Assembly: GCA_903959665.1 (NCBI GenBank)
Contig: CAJBXY010000011.1
Location: forward strand, 1 to 22,790
Length of the DNA stretch: 22,790 nt
DNA from: an uncultured Solirubrobacterales bacterium
GTDB taxonomy: Bacteria; Actinomycetota; Thermoleophilia; Solirubrobacterales; Solirubrobacteraceae
Direction of reading: 5' to 3'
Shown: piece after piece, positions 14,038 through 21,170 of the stretch
Layout of the letters: each line of letters begins with the position of its first letter
Numbering within the stretch: position 1 is the stretch's first letter
Notes under the pieces: model-generated
What the model saw: only the letters and a program-made list of their open reading frames with translations
Databases searched by the model: none
Told to the model about the DNA's origin: nothing
Translations under genes and position numbers: made by a program

Positions 14038-15318
14038 ATGGCCACTACCGCCCCGCGCCCGGCAACCCGCCGCGCCGCCGACGACATCAGCTACACCGAC
14101 CTCTACGAGCGCTGGGAGCGCGGAAACTGGTCGGCCACCGAGATCGACTTCACGCAGGACAAGATCGATTGGGAAGAGCGAATGACCGACGCTCAGCGCC
14201 GCACGGCGATGTGGCTCTTCTCACTCTTCTTCCACGGCGAGGATGCAGTCACCGACGGCCTCTCGCCCTACATCGACGCCGCTCCGCTTGAGGAGCAGAA
14301 GTACTTCATCGCCACGCAGCAGGTTGACGAAGCGCGCCACAGCGTCTTCTTCAACCGCTTCATGAACGAAGTCGTCGGCCTCGGCGACGGAAGCATTGCC
14401 GGCGGCATGAACGCCACCGCCAGCCAGCTCAGCTGGGGGCACAAGATGATCTTCCAAGGGCTTGAAGATATGTGTGTGGCGCTTCGCGCCGACCAGTCGC
14501 CGCATCAGTTTGCGCGGGCGATCACGCTCTACCACATTCTGATTGAGGCCTCGCTCGCCCAGCCCGGCCAGCATGTGATCGAAGCCTTCCTCGAGGAGGA
14601 GGACCTAATGCCTGGCTTCCGCGCCGGAATCGCCAACGTCGCGCTCGACGAGCAGCGCCACATCGCCTTCGGCGTCAAGGCGCTGGCCGATCTTTACGAC
14701 GCCGACCCGAAGGGCACAGAGACGGCTGTGCTCGATGTACTCCGCGAGAATGGCGTCTTCGTCACCGGCGTCGCGATGCCACCGAACTGGGACGAAAGCT
14801 ACTTCACAGCGTTCAACTATTCCTACGACGCGCTCGGCCGCGACGGGATCACGGCGCTCGAATCAAGGCTGCGAGCGATCGGCATCGACCTCCACAAGGT
14901 CGAGCGCTCACCGCTGCCGGTCGACCTGCCGCTCGAGGAGCGCGCCGACCGCGGCCGCGTGCTGTTGCAATCGAACCTCGTCGGCCCGGATCGCCCGGCC
15001 TCGCGCGATCCTTACGCGACCGAAGTGATGTTCGATTCGATCGCCCGCGCAGCCGACGTCCATGTTGTCCCTTCGGGAACGGTTATCGAGTGGGCCTTCA
15101 CCGACGCCGAGCCCTGGCAGCTCAGCTTCGACGCCGGCAAGTGCAGCGCCGGGCGCGGCACTCCTCGCAACGCGAGCCTCAAGCTCGTCGTCTCATTCGA
15201 CGATTGGGCCGACATCTTCGCCAAGCGCGTCGATGCCCGCAAACTGCTGCTTACGCGCAAGCTGCGCCCAAAGGGCAACCTGCGCCTGTTCGCGAAGTTC
15301 GGGAAGATCTTCCCGTAG
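14038..15318 (+). CDS. R2-like ligand-binding oxidase fused to a C-terminal SCP2 sterol-carrier domain
   Basis: 426 residues from ATG 14038; the in-frame ATG at 13978 is rejected because promoter and ribosome-binding site lie between. Residues 20-300 are a ferritin-like helical bundle with the full R2 metal set in order: E68, E98/H101 (DEARH), E170, E205/H208 (DEQRH). V71 (E68+3) and Y165 (E170-5) sit where the Val-Tyr ether crosslink forms in R2-like ligand-binding oxidases (Mn/Fe cofactor, fatty-acid-like ligand), so this is R2lox rather than a nucleotide-reducing R2. Residues ~325-426 resemble an SCP2 lipid-binding domain: GTVIEWAFTDAEPWQLSFDAG, then SLKLVVSFDDWADIF and KLRPKGNLRLFAKFGKIF. 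A lipid oxidase with its own carrier domain is the inferred role. It ends 9 bp from a convergent gene. Confidence 0.88.
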   Translation: MATTAPRPATRRAADDISYTDLYERWERGNWSATEIDFTQDKIDWEERMTDAQRRTAMWLFSLFFHGEDAVTDGLSPYIDAAPLEEQKYFIATQQVDEARHSVFFNRFMNEVVGLGDGSIAGGMNATASQLSWGHKMIFQGLEDMCVALRADQSPHQFARAITLYHILIEASLAQPGQHVIEAFLEEEDLMPGFRAGIANVALDEQRHIAFGVKALADLYDADPKGTETAVLDVLRENGVFVTGVAMPPNWDESYFTAFNYSYDALGRDGITALESRLRAIGIDLHKVERSPLPVDLPLEERADRGRVLLQSNLVGPDRPASRDPYATEVMFDSIARAADVHVVPSGTVIEWAFTDAEPWQLSFDAGKCSAGRGTPRNASLKLVVSFDDWADIFAKRVDARKLLLTRKLRPKGNLRLFAKFGKIFP

Positions 15319-15331
15319 CGCTGAGCGCTAC
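15315..15331. terminator. perfect hairpin joining the two stop codons at the R2lox / membrane-protein junction
   Basis: GTAGCGC-tga-GCGCTAC is a perfect 7-bp stem with a 3-nt loop. The left arm contains the TAG of the plus-strand gene (15316-15318) and the right arm the TAG of the minus-strand gene (15328-15330). No T-run flanks it; it may act as a symmetric bidirectional terminator. Confidence 0.5.
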
Positions 15332-15849
15332 TCGCTGTCTACGGCAGCGTCGGCGTCGGCCGTGTCGGCCTTGCCGTTAGTCGCGGCAACGTCAGCGGTC
15401 GAAGGAGCTTCGGCCTTGGCGCTGGCGGCAGGCGGGGCTGTCGTCGGCACGTAGTCGAACTCTTCTTCGGCGCCGAACAGCAGATCGAGCACCTTGTTGC
15501 GCAGACCTTCGCTCAGTGCGACGGCAAGCACGACGCCGGCGCCGAGGATCACGAGGTTGCGGAAGATGTGGTGTGAGCGGCGCGGCTCGATGATCAGCGC
15601 GCGCGTCTCCATCGCGGCCTCACCGGCGCGCTTGATTGAGCGCTGAACCTTGCGGTCGTCGAGAATCGCCGAAGCAGGGTTGTCGCTGTTTGAGATGCGA
15701 TCGATCGCTTCACGCGCGGCGACGTAGGCAACGCGGGCGTTGTCGCGAATTTCAGGGTCTTCAACTACGCGGCGGATGTACGGGTTGCCGAGTAGGTCTT
15801 GTGCTGCGCTAGCGGCGCTTGCCGCACGTTCAGAAGCCGAAGCCATCAT
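15328..15849 (-). CDS. hypothetical single-pass membrane protein
   Basis: About 173 residues, not assigned to a family. The N-terminal ~85 residues are Ala-rich and amphipathic (DLLGNPYIRRVVEDPEIRDN, AREAIDRISNSDNPASAILDD), followed by a basic patch (EPRRSHHIF) and one membrane helix (NLVILGAGVVLAVALSEGL, about residues 97-115). The tail is acidic, Ala/Asp-rich and low complexity, ending DADAAVDSE. The start is ATG 15849 or 15846: GGGAG lies 4 or 7 nt upstream respectively, and the preceding in-frame TTG at 15852 is less likely. A promoter with CTGACA and TATGCT lies just upstream. It reads away from the MBL gene and converges on the R2lox gene. Confidence 0.8.
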   Translation of the reverse strand: MMASASERAASAASAAQDLLGNPYIRRVVEDPEIRDNARVAYVAAREAIDRISNSDNPASAILDDRKVQRSIKRAGEAAMETRALIIEPRRSHHIFRNLVILGAGVVLAVALSEGLRNKVLDLLFGAEEEFDYVPTTAPPAASAKAEAPSTADVAATNGKADTADADAAVDSE

Positions 15850-15878
15850 CAATCTCCCTATTGGAATACCGAGCCAGC

Positions 15879-15908
15879 AGCATAGCCGCTACGTCAACTT
15901 TCTGTCAG
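15879..15908 (-). promoter_or_regulatory. promoter of the 15328-15849 membrane-protein gene
   Basis: On the minus strand, CTGACA (15903-15908) and TATGCT (15879-15884) are separated by 18 bp, giving a start near 15872 and a ~23-nt leader with GGGAG. The -35 box overlaps the end of the MBL gene. The -10 context GCGGCTATGCT is identical to that of the R2lox promoter. Confidence 0.5.
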
Positions 15909-16675
15909 CAATCAAGGACTGCGCCCTCGGAAGCGAGCGTCACCTCGCCGCCGAACGCTGCCGACGCTTCGGCCACCGAAAGCGCCTGATCTAGCTCATC
16001 TGAGATGTGTGTCAACACCAACTGGCCAACGTTTGCGGCGCGGCCGTGCTCGCCGGCTTCTGTTGCCGTCAGGTGGCCGCGCGGCTCTTCATCGTCGCCG
16101 GTGCGCAGTGTCGATTCGATTAGTAGAAGGTCGCTGCCGTGGGCAAAGTCGATTAGCGCCTGGCTGGGCCCACAGTCGGCGCCAAAGGTGAAGCGGCCCT
16201 CCTCTCCTTCCGCTGTGACGGAGATCGCGAACGTTGGGATGTAGTGCGGCACGAGGCAGAAGCCGAGTTCGAAATCGCCAGCGCTGACTAGCTGCTGTGG
16301 CTCGTACTCGATCACCTCGAATGCGTCGACGATCGTCTCGCCCGGGCCGAGCAGGCTGGCGATCTGGCAGAGCAGATCACCGCCGCCCGAGGGCACGATC
16401 AGCCTTGGGCGCGGAGCCGGGTTGGCGCTCGACCAGCGCGGCGAGTAGGTCAGCGCGTAGGCGAAGGGCATTAGGTCAAGGCAGTGGTCGCCGTGAAAGT
16501 GGCTGATCACGACGGCGTCGATCTCGGCGTAGTCGATCCGCTCTCGCAGCTTGCCGAAAACACCGCTGCCGCAGTCGACGAGGAGCTTCGTATTCGCCGT
16601 CTCGACGAGGTAGCCGCTGCAAGCTCCACCAGCGTCTGGCCAAGAAGGCGACTTGCCGAGAATTGTGATCTGCAT
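15905..16675 (-). CDS. MBL-fold metal-dependent hydrolase (RNase Z-like)
   Basis: A 256-residue metallo-beta-lactamase-fold hydrolase with a full dinuclear zinc set: HFHGDH (H59, H61, D63, H64), H144 in LVPHYIPT, D167 in GADCGPS and H223 in LTHIS. The start MQITILGKSPSWPDAGGACSGYLVE and the DHCLDLMPFAYALTYSPRW stretch place it with the ribonuclease Z/PhnP-like branch, but without a recognisable exosite arm, so tRNA processing is not assured. GHLTATEAG (His201) is a conserved-looking late motif. ATG 16675 has AGGGA about 11 nt upstream. The substrate is unknown. It is divergent from the antiporter gene (43-bp gap) and the small membrane protein lies downstream with its own promoter. Confidence 0.88.
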   Translation of the reverse strand: MQITILGKSPSWPDAGGACSGYLVETANTKLLVDCGSGVFGKLRERIDYAEIDAVVISHFHGDHCLDLMPFAYALTYSPRWSSANPAPRPRLIVPSGGGDLLCQIASLLGPGETIVDAFEVIEYEPQQLVSAGDFELGFCLVPHYIPTFAISVTAEGEEGRFTFGADCGPSQALIDFAHGSDLLLIESTLRTGDDEEPRGHLTATEAGEHGRAANVGQLVLTHISDELDQALSVAEASAAFGGEVTLASEGAVLDC

Positions 16676-16718
16676 AGCGCTGTTCGTCCCTTTCGCCCGC
16701 TTCTGGGATTCTATCTAG

Positions 16719-17972
16719 GTGGAGACTTTTGAGATCGCGCTGGTCGTGCTTGGCGCGCTGCTGGTTATCGGCGCGCTGATATCGGGCTATGTCAACCGCA
16801 GCTTCCTTTCACTGACGGCGCTTTACGTGCTGGCCGGCTTCGCGCTCGGCGAGGGTGGCCTTGGCGTGCTCAATTTCACAGCCGACGAAGGCTTCGTCGA
16901 GGAGCTGGCGATCATCGCGCTGGTAGTGATTCTCTTTCGCGACGGGCTTGAGGTTGAGGCCGAGCTGCTGGCCAAGCAGTGGCACCTGCCGCTGCGCAAA
17001 TTGCTAGTGGCAATGCCGATCACGGCGGTGATCATCATGGTCGCCGGCCACTTCATCGTCGGCCTCAGCTGGCTTGAGGCGGCGCTGCTCGGCGCGCTGC
17101 TCTCGCCGACCGACCCTGTGCTCTCATCGGCCGTCGTGACCAACCCGCGCGTCCCGCGGCTAATTCGTAACTCTTTGAATCTTGAATCGGGACTAAACGA
17201 CGGGCTGGCACTGGCGCTGATCATTCCCGTCGCGGCCGCTTTGGATGGCGATAGAGATGGAACCGTTTGGTGGCAGTTCATGCTTGAAGACATCTCGATC
17301 GGCGTAGTCGCCGGCATCGCGCTCGGTTACCTCGCTTCGCTTCTGATCCCCCGCTCGAGCAGCGACTCAGCAATTCCCGACCACCAGAAGGTCCTCTACG
17401 CGCTCGGAGTTGCCGTGCTGACCTACGGCATCCTTGCCTACGCCGGTCATGGCAACGCCTTCATCGCCGTCTTCGTCTGCGCGATCACGCTCGGCATTCG
17501 CCGCGCCGACATTCGCGATTACTTCAGCAGCGGCGCCGAGGAGATTCTCGAACTGATCAAGCTCGGCATCTTCGTCGTCTTTGGTTCAATTCTGACCGTT
17601 CAGGCGCTCTTCTCAAATGGCTGGGCTGCGGTGGCGATAGTCGTCGTCACCTTGCTGATCGCGCGCACCGCCGGGGTCTGGCTCTCCTTGATCGGCAACC
17701 GCGAGAAGCTGAGCACGCAGACGAAGGCCTTCATGAGCTGGTTTGGGCCGAAGGGCGTTGCGACGATGACCTACTCGCTGTTCCTGCTGGCGCTTGGAAT
17801 TCCCGGCGCAACCGAGGTGACCAACTTGGCCGCGCTCTGCGTCGTGACCTCGATCGTCGCGCACGGATTGACCGACACGCCGGGCGCCAATTGGATCGGC
17901 CGCGTTGCCGCCGCGGCGCGCGAAAAGGCTCAACGCGATGGGCAGCCGGTCCCTCCCGACGCCGTCATCTGA
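16719..17972 (+). CDS. CPA1-family Na+(K+)/H+ antiporter (NhaP-like)
   Basis: A 417-residue integral membrane protein with about a dozen hydrophobic helices starting at residue 5. The family signatures are present: LLSPTDPVLSSAVVTNPRVP (Asp132), then LNLESGLNDGLALAL (Asn160, Asp161), the ND pair of electroneutral CPA1 exchangers. WFGPKGVATMTYSLFLLALG near the C-terminal side is also typical. It exchanges Na+ or K+ for protons across the cytoplasmic membrane. There is no large C-terminal cytoplasmic domain; the protein ends soon after the last helix in a short charged tail. The GTG start lies 43 bp from the divergent MBL start, and no clear Shine-Dalgarno sequence precedes it. The stop lies 8 bp from a convergent small gene. 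Confidence 0.92.
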   Translation: METFEIALVVLGALLVIGALISGYVNRSFLSLTALYVLAGFALGEGGLGVLNFTADEGFVEELAIIALVVILFRDGLEVEAELLAKQWHLPLRKLLVAMPITAVIIMVAGHFIVGLSWLEAALLGALLSPTDPVLSSAVVTNPRVPRLIRNSLNLESGLNDGLALALIIPVAAALDGDRDGTVWWQFMLEDISIGVVAGIALGYLASLLIPRSSSDSAIPDHQKVLYALGVAVLTYGILAYAGHGNAFIAVFVCAITLGIRRADIRDYFSSGAEEILELIKLGIFVVFGSILTVQALFSNGWAAVAIVVVTLLIARTAGVWLSLIGNREKLSTQTKAFMSWFGPKGVATMTYSLFLLALGIPGATEVTNLAALCVVTSIVAHGLTDTPGANWIGRVAAAAREKAQRDGQPVPPDAVI

Positions 17973-17980
17973 GGTTCCGG

Positions 17981-18211
17981 TCAGGCGCTGTGCAGCGCGG
18001 CCTGCTCGGCCGCCGTTGGGAATGCCCAGGCGGACTTGGTGCTGCGTTCTTGGCGGAATTCGAAGCGCATCTGGCGCGGCGGGCGCAGCCCTTCGGGGTG
18101 GTCGGGGCGGAAGCTCACGCAGGGCTCGTCGAGCTCCAGCGCGCAGAGCATCCGGGCACGGAAGAAGCAGTCGTCGCACGATGCTTTCGCTGCCTTCGCT
18201 GCTCTCGCCAT
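17981..18211 (-). CDS. small four-cysteine protein, possible metal binder
   Basis: 76 residues from ATG 18211, with a G-rich ribosome-binding stretch about 8 nt upstream; the longer in-frame reading to a TTG at 18262 is less likely. A short basic N-terminus (MARAAKAAK) precedes the cysteine core CDDCFFRARMLCALELDEPC: Cys12, 15, 23 and 31, spaced C-x2-C-x7-C-x7-C. Then come FRPDHPEGLRPPRQMRFEFRQE and AWAFPTAAEQ. The spacing differs from WhiB iron-sulfur regulators. I recall similar proteins only as unannotated genes of related actinobacteria, so the function is unknown; zinc or iron-sulfur binding is inferred from the cysteines alone. It converges on the antiporter gene and is divergent from the LhgO-like gene across a 173-bp gap. 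Confidence 0.75.
   Translation of the reverse strand: MARAAKAAKASCDDCFFRARMLCALELDEPCVSFRPDHPEGLRPPRQMRFEFRQERSTKSAWAFPTAAEQAALHSA
17985..17998. terminator. inverted repeat at the antiporter / four-cysteine-protein junction
   Basis: GCGCTG-tg-CAGCGC is a perfect palindromic stem lying 12 nt beyond the antiporter stop and inside the last codons of the minus-strand gene. No T-run is present. It is a weak candidate terminator. Confidence 0.3.
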
Positions 18212-18332
18212 CCGCTTCACCCCCGCCTCTCGTTTTCGTTTGCCAAGCAGCGCCGCAATCAATCAAAAGGCGCGCAGCTCTGCAACGCGGTGTTCCGCAC
18301 CTGCCGTACTTTTTTCACTTCGGCGTAACAAA

Positions 18333-18347
18333 GAAGGCCGCACCTTC
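18333..18347. repeat. short inverted repeat in the 18212-18384 intergenic region
   Basis: GAAGG-ccgca-CCTTC lies about 40 nt before the GTG of the LhgO-like gene. The 173-bp gap should hold promoters for two divergent genes. TACTTT (18307-18312) is a weak plus-strand -10 candidate; nothing firmer was found. Confidence 0.25.
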
Positions 18348-18384
18348 GGTGAATCGAGCGGCCGAAGCTGCGAGGCTGGCCAGC

Positions 18385-19641
18385 GTGACTAACACCGACT
18401 CAAGTCGCCCACCAACCGCGCCACAAAGCTGCGACCTCGTAGTCGTCGGCGGCGGCATCATCGGCCTCGCCGTCGCTCGCGAGGCGTTGCTGCGTGAGCC
18501 ACGTGCGCGCGTGGTCGTGTTAGAGCGCGAGCAGTCGATCGCGCTCCAGCAAAGCTCGCACAACAGCGGCGTGATCCACGCCGGCATCTATTACGAGCCC
18601 GGTTCGCTGAAGGCGCAGCTCTGCGTCGAAGGAGCAGCCGCGCTTTACAAGCTCTGCGCCGAACTTGGCGTTGCGACCAATCGAATCGGCAAGTTGATCG
18701 TCGCGACATCGGCGGCCGAGCTACCGGGGCTTGAGCGGCTGCACGAGCGGGCGCTGGCGAACGGGGTCCACGTAGCGCAGCTGGGTGGCGACCAGTTGCG
18801 CGAGATCGAGCCTCGTGCCAACGGCGTCGCCGCGCTGCACTCGCCGGACACCGGAATAGTCGATTACGCCGCGCTCTGCGCGGCGCTGGCGGCCGACGTC
18901 GAGGCGCGCGGCGGCGCCGTGATCACCGACTGCGCAGTCGAGCGCGTCGTGCACGTGGCTCAGGGCGTGCGCGTGGTTCACGCGCAGGGCGCCACCGCCT
19001 GCGGCGGCGCGATCGTCTGCGCTGGACTGCAGTCCGACCGCCTCGCGCAGGCCAGCGGCGCCAGCGCCGACCCACGAATCGTTCCCTTCCGCGGTGCCTA
19101 CTTCACGCTGCGCCGGCCTGATCTGGTTCGCGGCCTGATTTACCCCGTCCCCGACCCAGAACTTCCCTTCCTCGGAGTCCATATGACGCGCCGGATCAGC
19201 GGCGACGTTGTCGTTGGTCCGACGGCGATGCCGGCCGCCTCACGCAATGACGACGGGGGCTGGCGGCTGAGCCCACGCGACCTGCTCTCAACGCTGAGTT
19301 GGCGGGGTAGCTACCGAATGGCCTGGCGCTGGCGTCGCCAAGCGCCACGTGAGCTGGCCTGGGCACTGAGCCGCGCTGCCTATGCGCGCGAAGCGAGCCG
19401 CCTGATCAGCGGACTTACCGCCGACGATCTTGAACCATCATTCGTTGGGATTCGTGCCCAGGCCGTTGGCCGCGACGGTGCGCTAGTCGACGACTTCGTC
19501 TTCTCTGGTGAAGGCCGCGTCGTGCAGCTGCGCAATGCCCCGTCGCCGGCAGCGACCGCTTCGCTGGCGATCGCCGCCTACTGCTGCGACCGGCTCGGCC
19601 CGATCACTACTGCTGAGCCAAGCGAGCAACCAGCCTCGTAG
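18385..19641 (+). CDS. lhgO: FAD-dependent L-2-hydroxyglutarate oxidase/dehydrogenase-like protein
   Basis: 418 residues from GTG 18385, preceded by GAGG 9 nt upstream; a much longer in-frame reading to 17905 overlaps two other genes and is rejected. CDLVVVGGGIIGLAVAREAL near residue 15 is the FAD-binding Rossmann motif. SSHNSGVIHAGIYYEPGSLKA is the diagnostic LhgO segment. DTGIVDYAALCAALA, IVPFRGAYFTLR and IYPVPDPELPFLGVHMTRR follow, and RAQAVGRDGALVDDFVF with LRNAPSPAATASLAIA closes the FAD domain. Family enzymes oxidise L-2-hydroxyglutarate to 2-oxoglutarate, passing electrons to oxygen or membrane quinone. The length is as usual (~420). It leads an operon with the SDR (12-bp gap) and SRPBCC genes. 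Confidence 0.9.
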   Translation: MTNTDSSRPPTAPQSCDLVVVGGGIIGLAVAREALLREPRARVVVLEREQSIALQQSSHNSGVIHAGIYYEPGSLKAQLCVEGAAALYKLCAELGVATNRIGKLIVATSAAELPGLERLHERALANGVHVAQLGGDQLREIEPRANGVAALHSPDTGIVDYAALCAALAADVEARGGAVITDCAVERVVHVAQGVRVVHAQGATACGGAIVCAGLQSDRLAQASGASADPRIVPFRGAYFTLRRPDLVRGLIYPVPDPELPFLGVHMTRRISGDVVVGPTAMPAASRNDDGGWRLSPRDLLSTLSWRGSYRMAWRWRRQAPRELAWALSRAAYAREASRLISGLTADDLEPSFVGIRAQAVGRDGALVDDFVFSGEGRVVQLRNAPSPAATASLAIAAYCCDRLGPITTAEPSEQPAS

Positions 19642-19653
19642 CCTTTATTGACG

Positions 19654-20577
19654 ATGCGAATTCTGTTGACAGGAGCCAGCGGGGCGATCGGCTCGCAGCT
19701 TGCGCCCCAGCTCGCCGGCGAAGGCCACGAGCTGCGCGCATTTGCGCGCGATCCAGCGCGGGTAACGGCGGGCGGCTTCGACGAGATTGTGCGCGGCGAT
19801 GTTCTAACTGGAGAGGGGCTTGGCGAGGCGCTGGAGGGAATCGAGCTCGCCTACTACCTAATCCATTCGATGGAAGCCTCGGCCGAAGGCGAGCCGTTCG
19901 CCGAGCGTGAGCTGCGTTCGGCCGAGAACTTCGCTGCTGCGGCGCGGCGCGCTGGGCTGCGCCGCGTCTGTTACCTCGGCGGCCTTGTGCCGAGCGACCG
20001 CCCTCCCTCCGAGCACCTTGCCAGCCGTCTAGCCGTTGAGCAGGCGCTGCTCAGCAGCGCGCCCGAGGCGGTCGCCCTGCGCGCCTCGATCGTGATCAGC
20101 GCACAGTCGCGCTCGTTCCGCTTTCTCGTCCGCCTGCTGGAACGTTCACCGCTGCTGCCGCTGCCGGACTGGCGTAACTTTCGCACGCAGCCGATCGATG
20201 GGCGCGACGTTGTCGCTTATCTAAGAGCGGCCGGGCTCTCGGCCGCGGTCGAAGGCAAGTTGACGCTCGACATCGCCGGCCCTGACGGCGTTACCTACGG
20301 ACAACTGATCCAACGGATAGCTGACGCGATGCTGCTGAGCCGACCGGCGATCGAACTGCCGTTCTCGATGACGCCGGTTGCCAGCGCGGTGGCGGCGTCA
20401 ATCACCGGTGAGCAGAACGAGCTGGTGGGGCCGCTGATGGAAGGACTAAGCGGCGACCTGCTGGCCGACGACGCTGCTGCGCGCGAGCTTTTCGAAGTCC
20501 ACCTTCACCGCCTCGACCGCGCAATCTCACACGCGCTGCGCGAATGGGAAGAGAGAGAGCCGCTCGCGGCCCGTTAG
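19654..20577 (+). CDS. atypical SDR / NAD(P)-binding protein (NmrA/NDUFA9-like)
   Basis: 307 residues. RILLTGASGAIGSQLAPQLAGEG at the N-terminus is a TGxxGxxG dinucleotide-binding loop, followed by RAFARDP, IVRGDVL and the AYYLIHSME segment of the NAD(P)H-binding, NDUFA9-type SDR subgroup. CYLGGLVPSD replaces the classical YxxxK active-site region, so oxidoreductase activity is uncertain. The C-terminal part (FRTQPIDGRDVVAYLRAAGL, then TLDIAGPDGVTYGQL) is typical of these proteins. The start is ATG 19654, 12 bp after the LhgO stop; the TTG two codons earlier is less likely. The ribosome-binding site of the next gene overlaps this stop. Substrate unknown; quinone, lipid or regulatory roles occur in the subgroup. 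Confidence 0.85.
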   Translation: MRILLTGASGAIGSQLAPQLAGEGHELRAFARDPARVTAGGFDEIVRGDVLTGEGLGEALEGIELAYYLIHSMEASAEGEPFAERELRSAENFAAAARRAGLRRVCYLGGLVPSDRPPSEHLASRLAVEQALLSSAPEAVALRASIVISAQSRSFRFLVRLLERSPLLPLPDWRNFRTQPIDGRDVVAYLRAAGLSAAVEGKLTLDIAGPDGVTYGQLIQRIADAMLLSRPAIELPFSMTPVASAVAASITGEQNELVGPLMEGLSGDLLADDAAARELFEVHLHRLDRAISHALREWEEREPLAAR

Positions 20578-20585
20578 GAGACGAA

Positions 20586-21026
20586 ATGGGAGCAGTTACA
20601 GCAGAAATCCAGATCAATGCCACGCCGCAAGAGGTTTGGGACGTTGCACTAAACCCCCAGCGGCTCGGCGACTGGGTGACGATTCACCGCAAACTGAACG
20701 AATCTGACGACGGGCCACCACGGCTCGGTTTCGAAATGGTTCAGACGATGGAGCTGCGCGGCGCGCCGCTAAAGGTGAGCTGGGAGCTGGTTACATGCGA
20801 CGAGCCTGAGCTAGCGAAGTGGGAAGGGCGCGGGCCGGCGGGCTCACGCGCTGAGACCAGCTACCGCCTGGAAGCCAATCAGGACGGCACGCTCTTTCAC
20901 TACAGCAACGAGTTCTTCCCACCGATGGGGCTGATCGGCCGCGTCGCCCAGCGGGCGATCGCCGGCGACCTGCCGCAGAGCGAAGCATTGGCATCACTCG
21001 AACGGTTGCAGCGAATTTTCACTTAG
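20586..21026 (+). CDS. SRPBCC (START/Bet v1/CoxG-like) family protein
   Basis: 146 residues from ATG 20586, preceded by AGGAG that overlaps the stop of the SDR gene, so an upstream in-frame start at 20544 is rejected. AEIQINATPQEVWDVALNPQRLGDWV is the typical SRPBCC beginning (strand plus helix, with the W-V-TIH turn). Then come GFEMVQTMELRG, VSWELVTCDEP, TSYRLEANQDGT and LFHYSNEFFPPMG, and a C-terminal helix SEALASLERLQRIF. These proteins bind hydrophobic ligands in a deep cavity. Last gene of the operon that begins with the LhgO-like oxidase; it may carry a ligand for the adjacent SDR, which is inference only. Confidence 0.87.
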   Translation: MGAVTAEIQINATPQEVWDVALNPQRLGDWVTIHRKLNESDDGPPRLGFEMVQTMELRGAPLKVSWELVTCDEPELAKWEGRGPAGSRAETSYRLEANQDGTLFHYSNEFFPPMGLIGRVAQRAIAGDLPQSEALASLERLQRIFT

Positions 21027-21035
21027 TAAAAATTC

Positions 21036-21064
21036 GGCTGGCAGAGTAAGACATTGGCTGGCAG
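21036..21064. repeat. direct repeats of GGCTGGCAG spaced 20 bp, upstream of the winged-helix gene
   Basis: GGCTGGCAG occurs at 21036-21044 and again at 21056-21064, exactly 20 bp apart (about two helical turns), in the AT-richer 144-bp gap 21027-21170. The gap also holds a weak -10 candidate, TAGATT (21118-21123). The repeat is a plausible binding site for the downstream DNA-binding protein or another regulator. No terminator with a U-tract is seen behind the SRPBCC gene. Confidence 0.45.
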
Positions 21065-21170
21065 GGCAGTTCTTATCGAAAGTGGACAAATTAGTTTCAT
21101 TTCGGCGTGATCCCTGCTAGATTCACTTGCGCATACGTAGTTTCCGCAAATTATCGAGGAGAACCACCAG

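Noticed and set aside
14038..15318. Ribonucleotide reductase small subunit (NrdB/NrdF)
   Set aside because: The Val71/Tyr165 pair, the SCP2-like tail and the lack of an adjacent large subunit fit R2lox better.
17905..18384. N-terminal extension of the LhgO-like gene in the same frame
   Set aside because: It overlaps the antiporter end and the four-cysteine gene, has an Arg/Ala/Pro-rich composition without domain similarity, and the FAD motif starts normally after GTG 18385.
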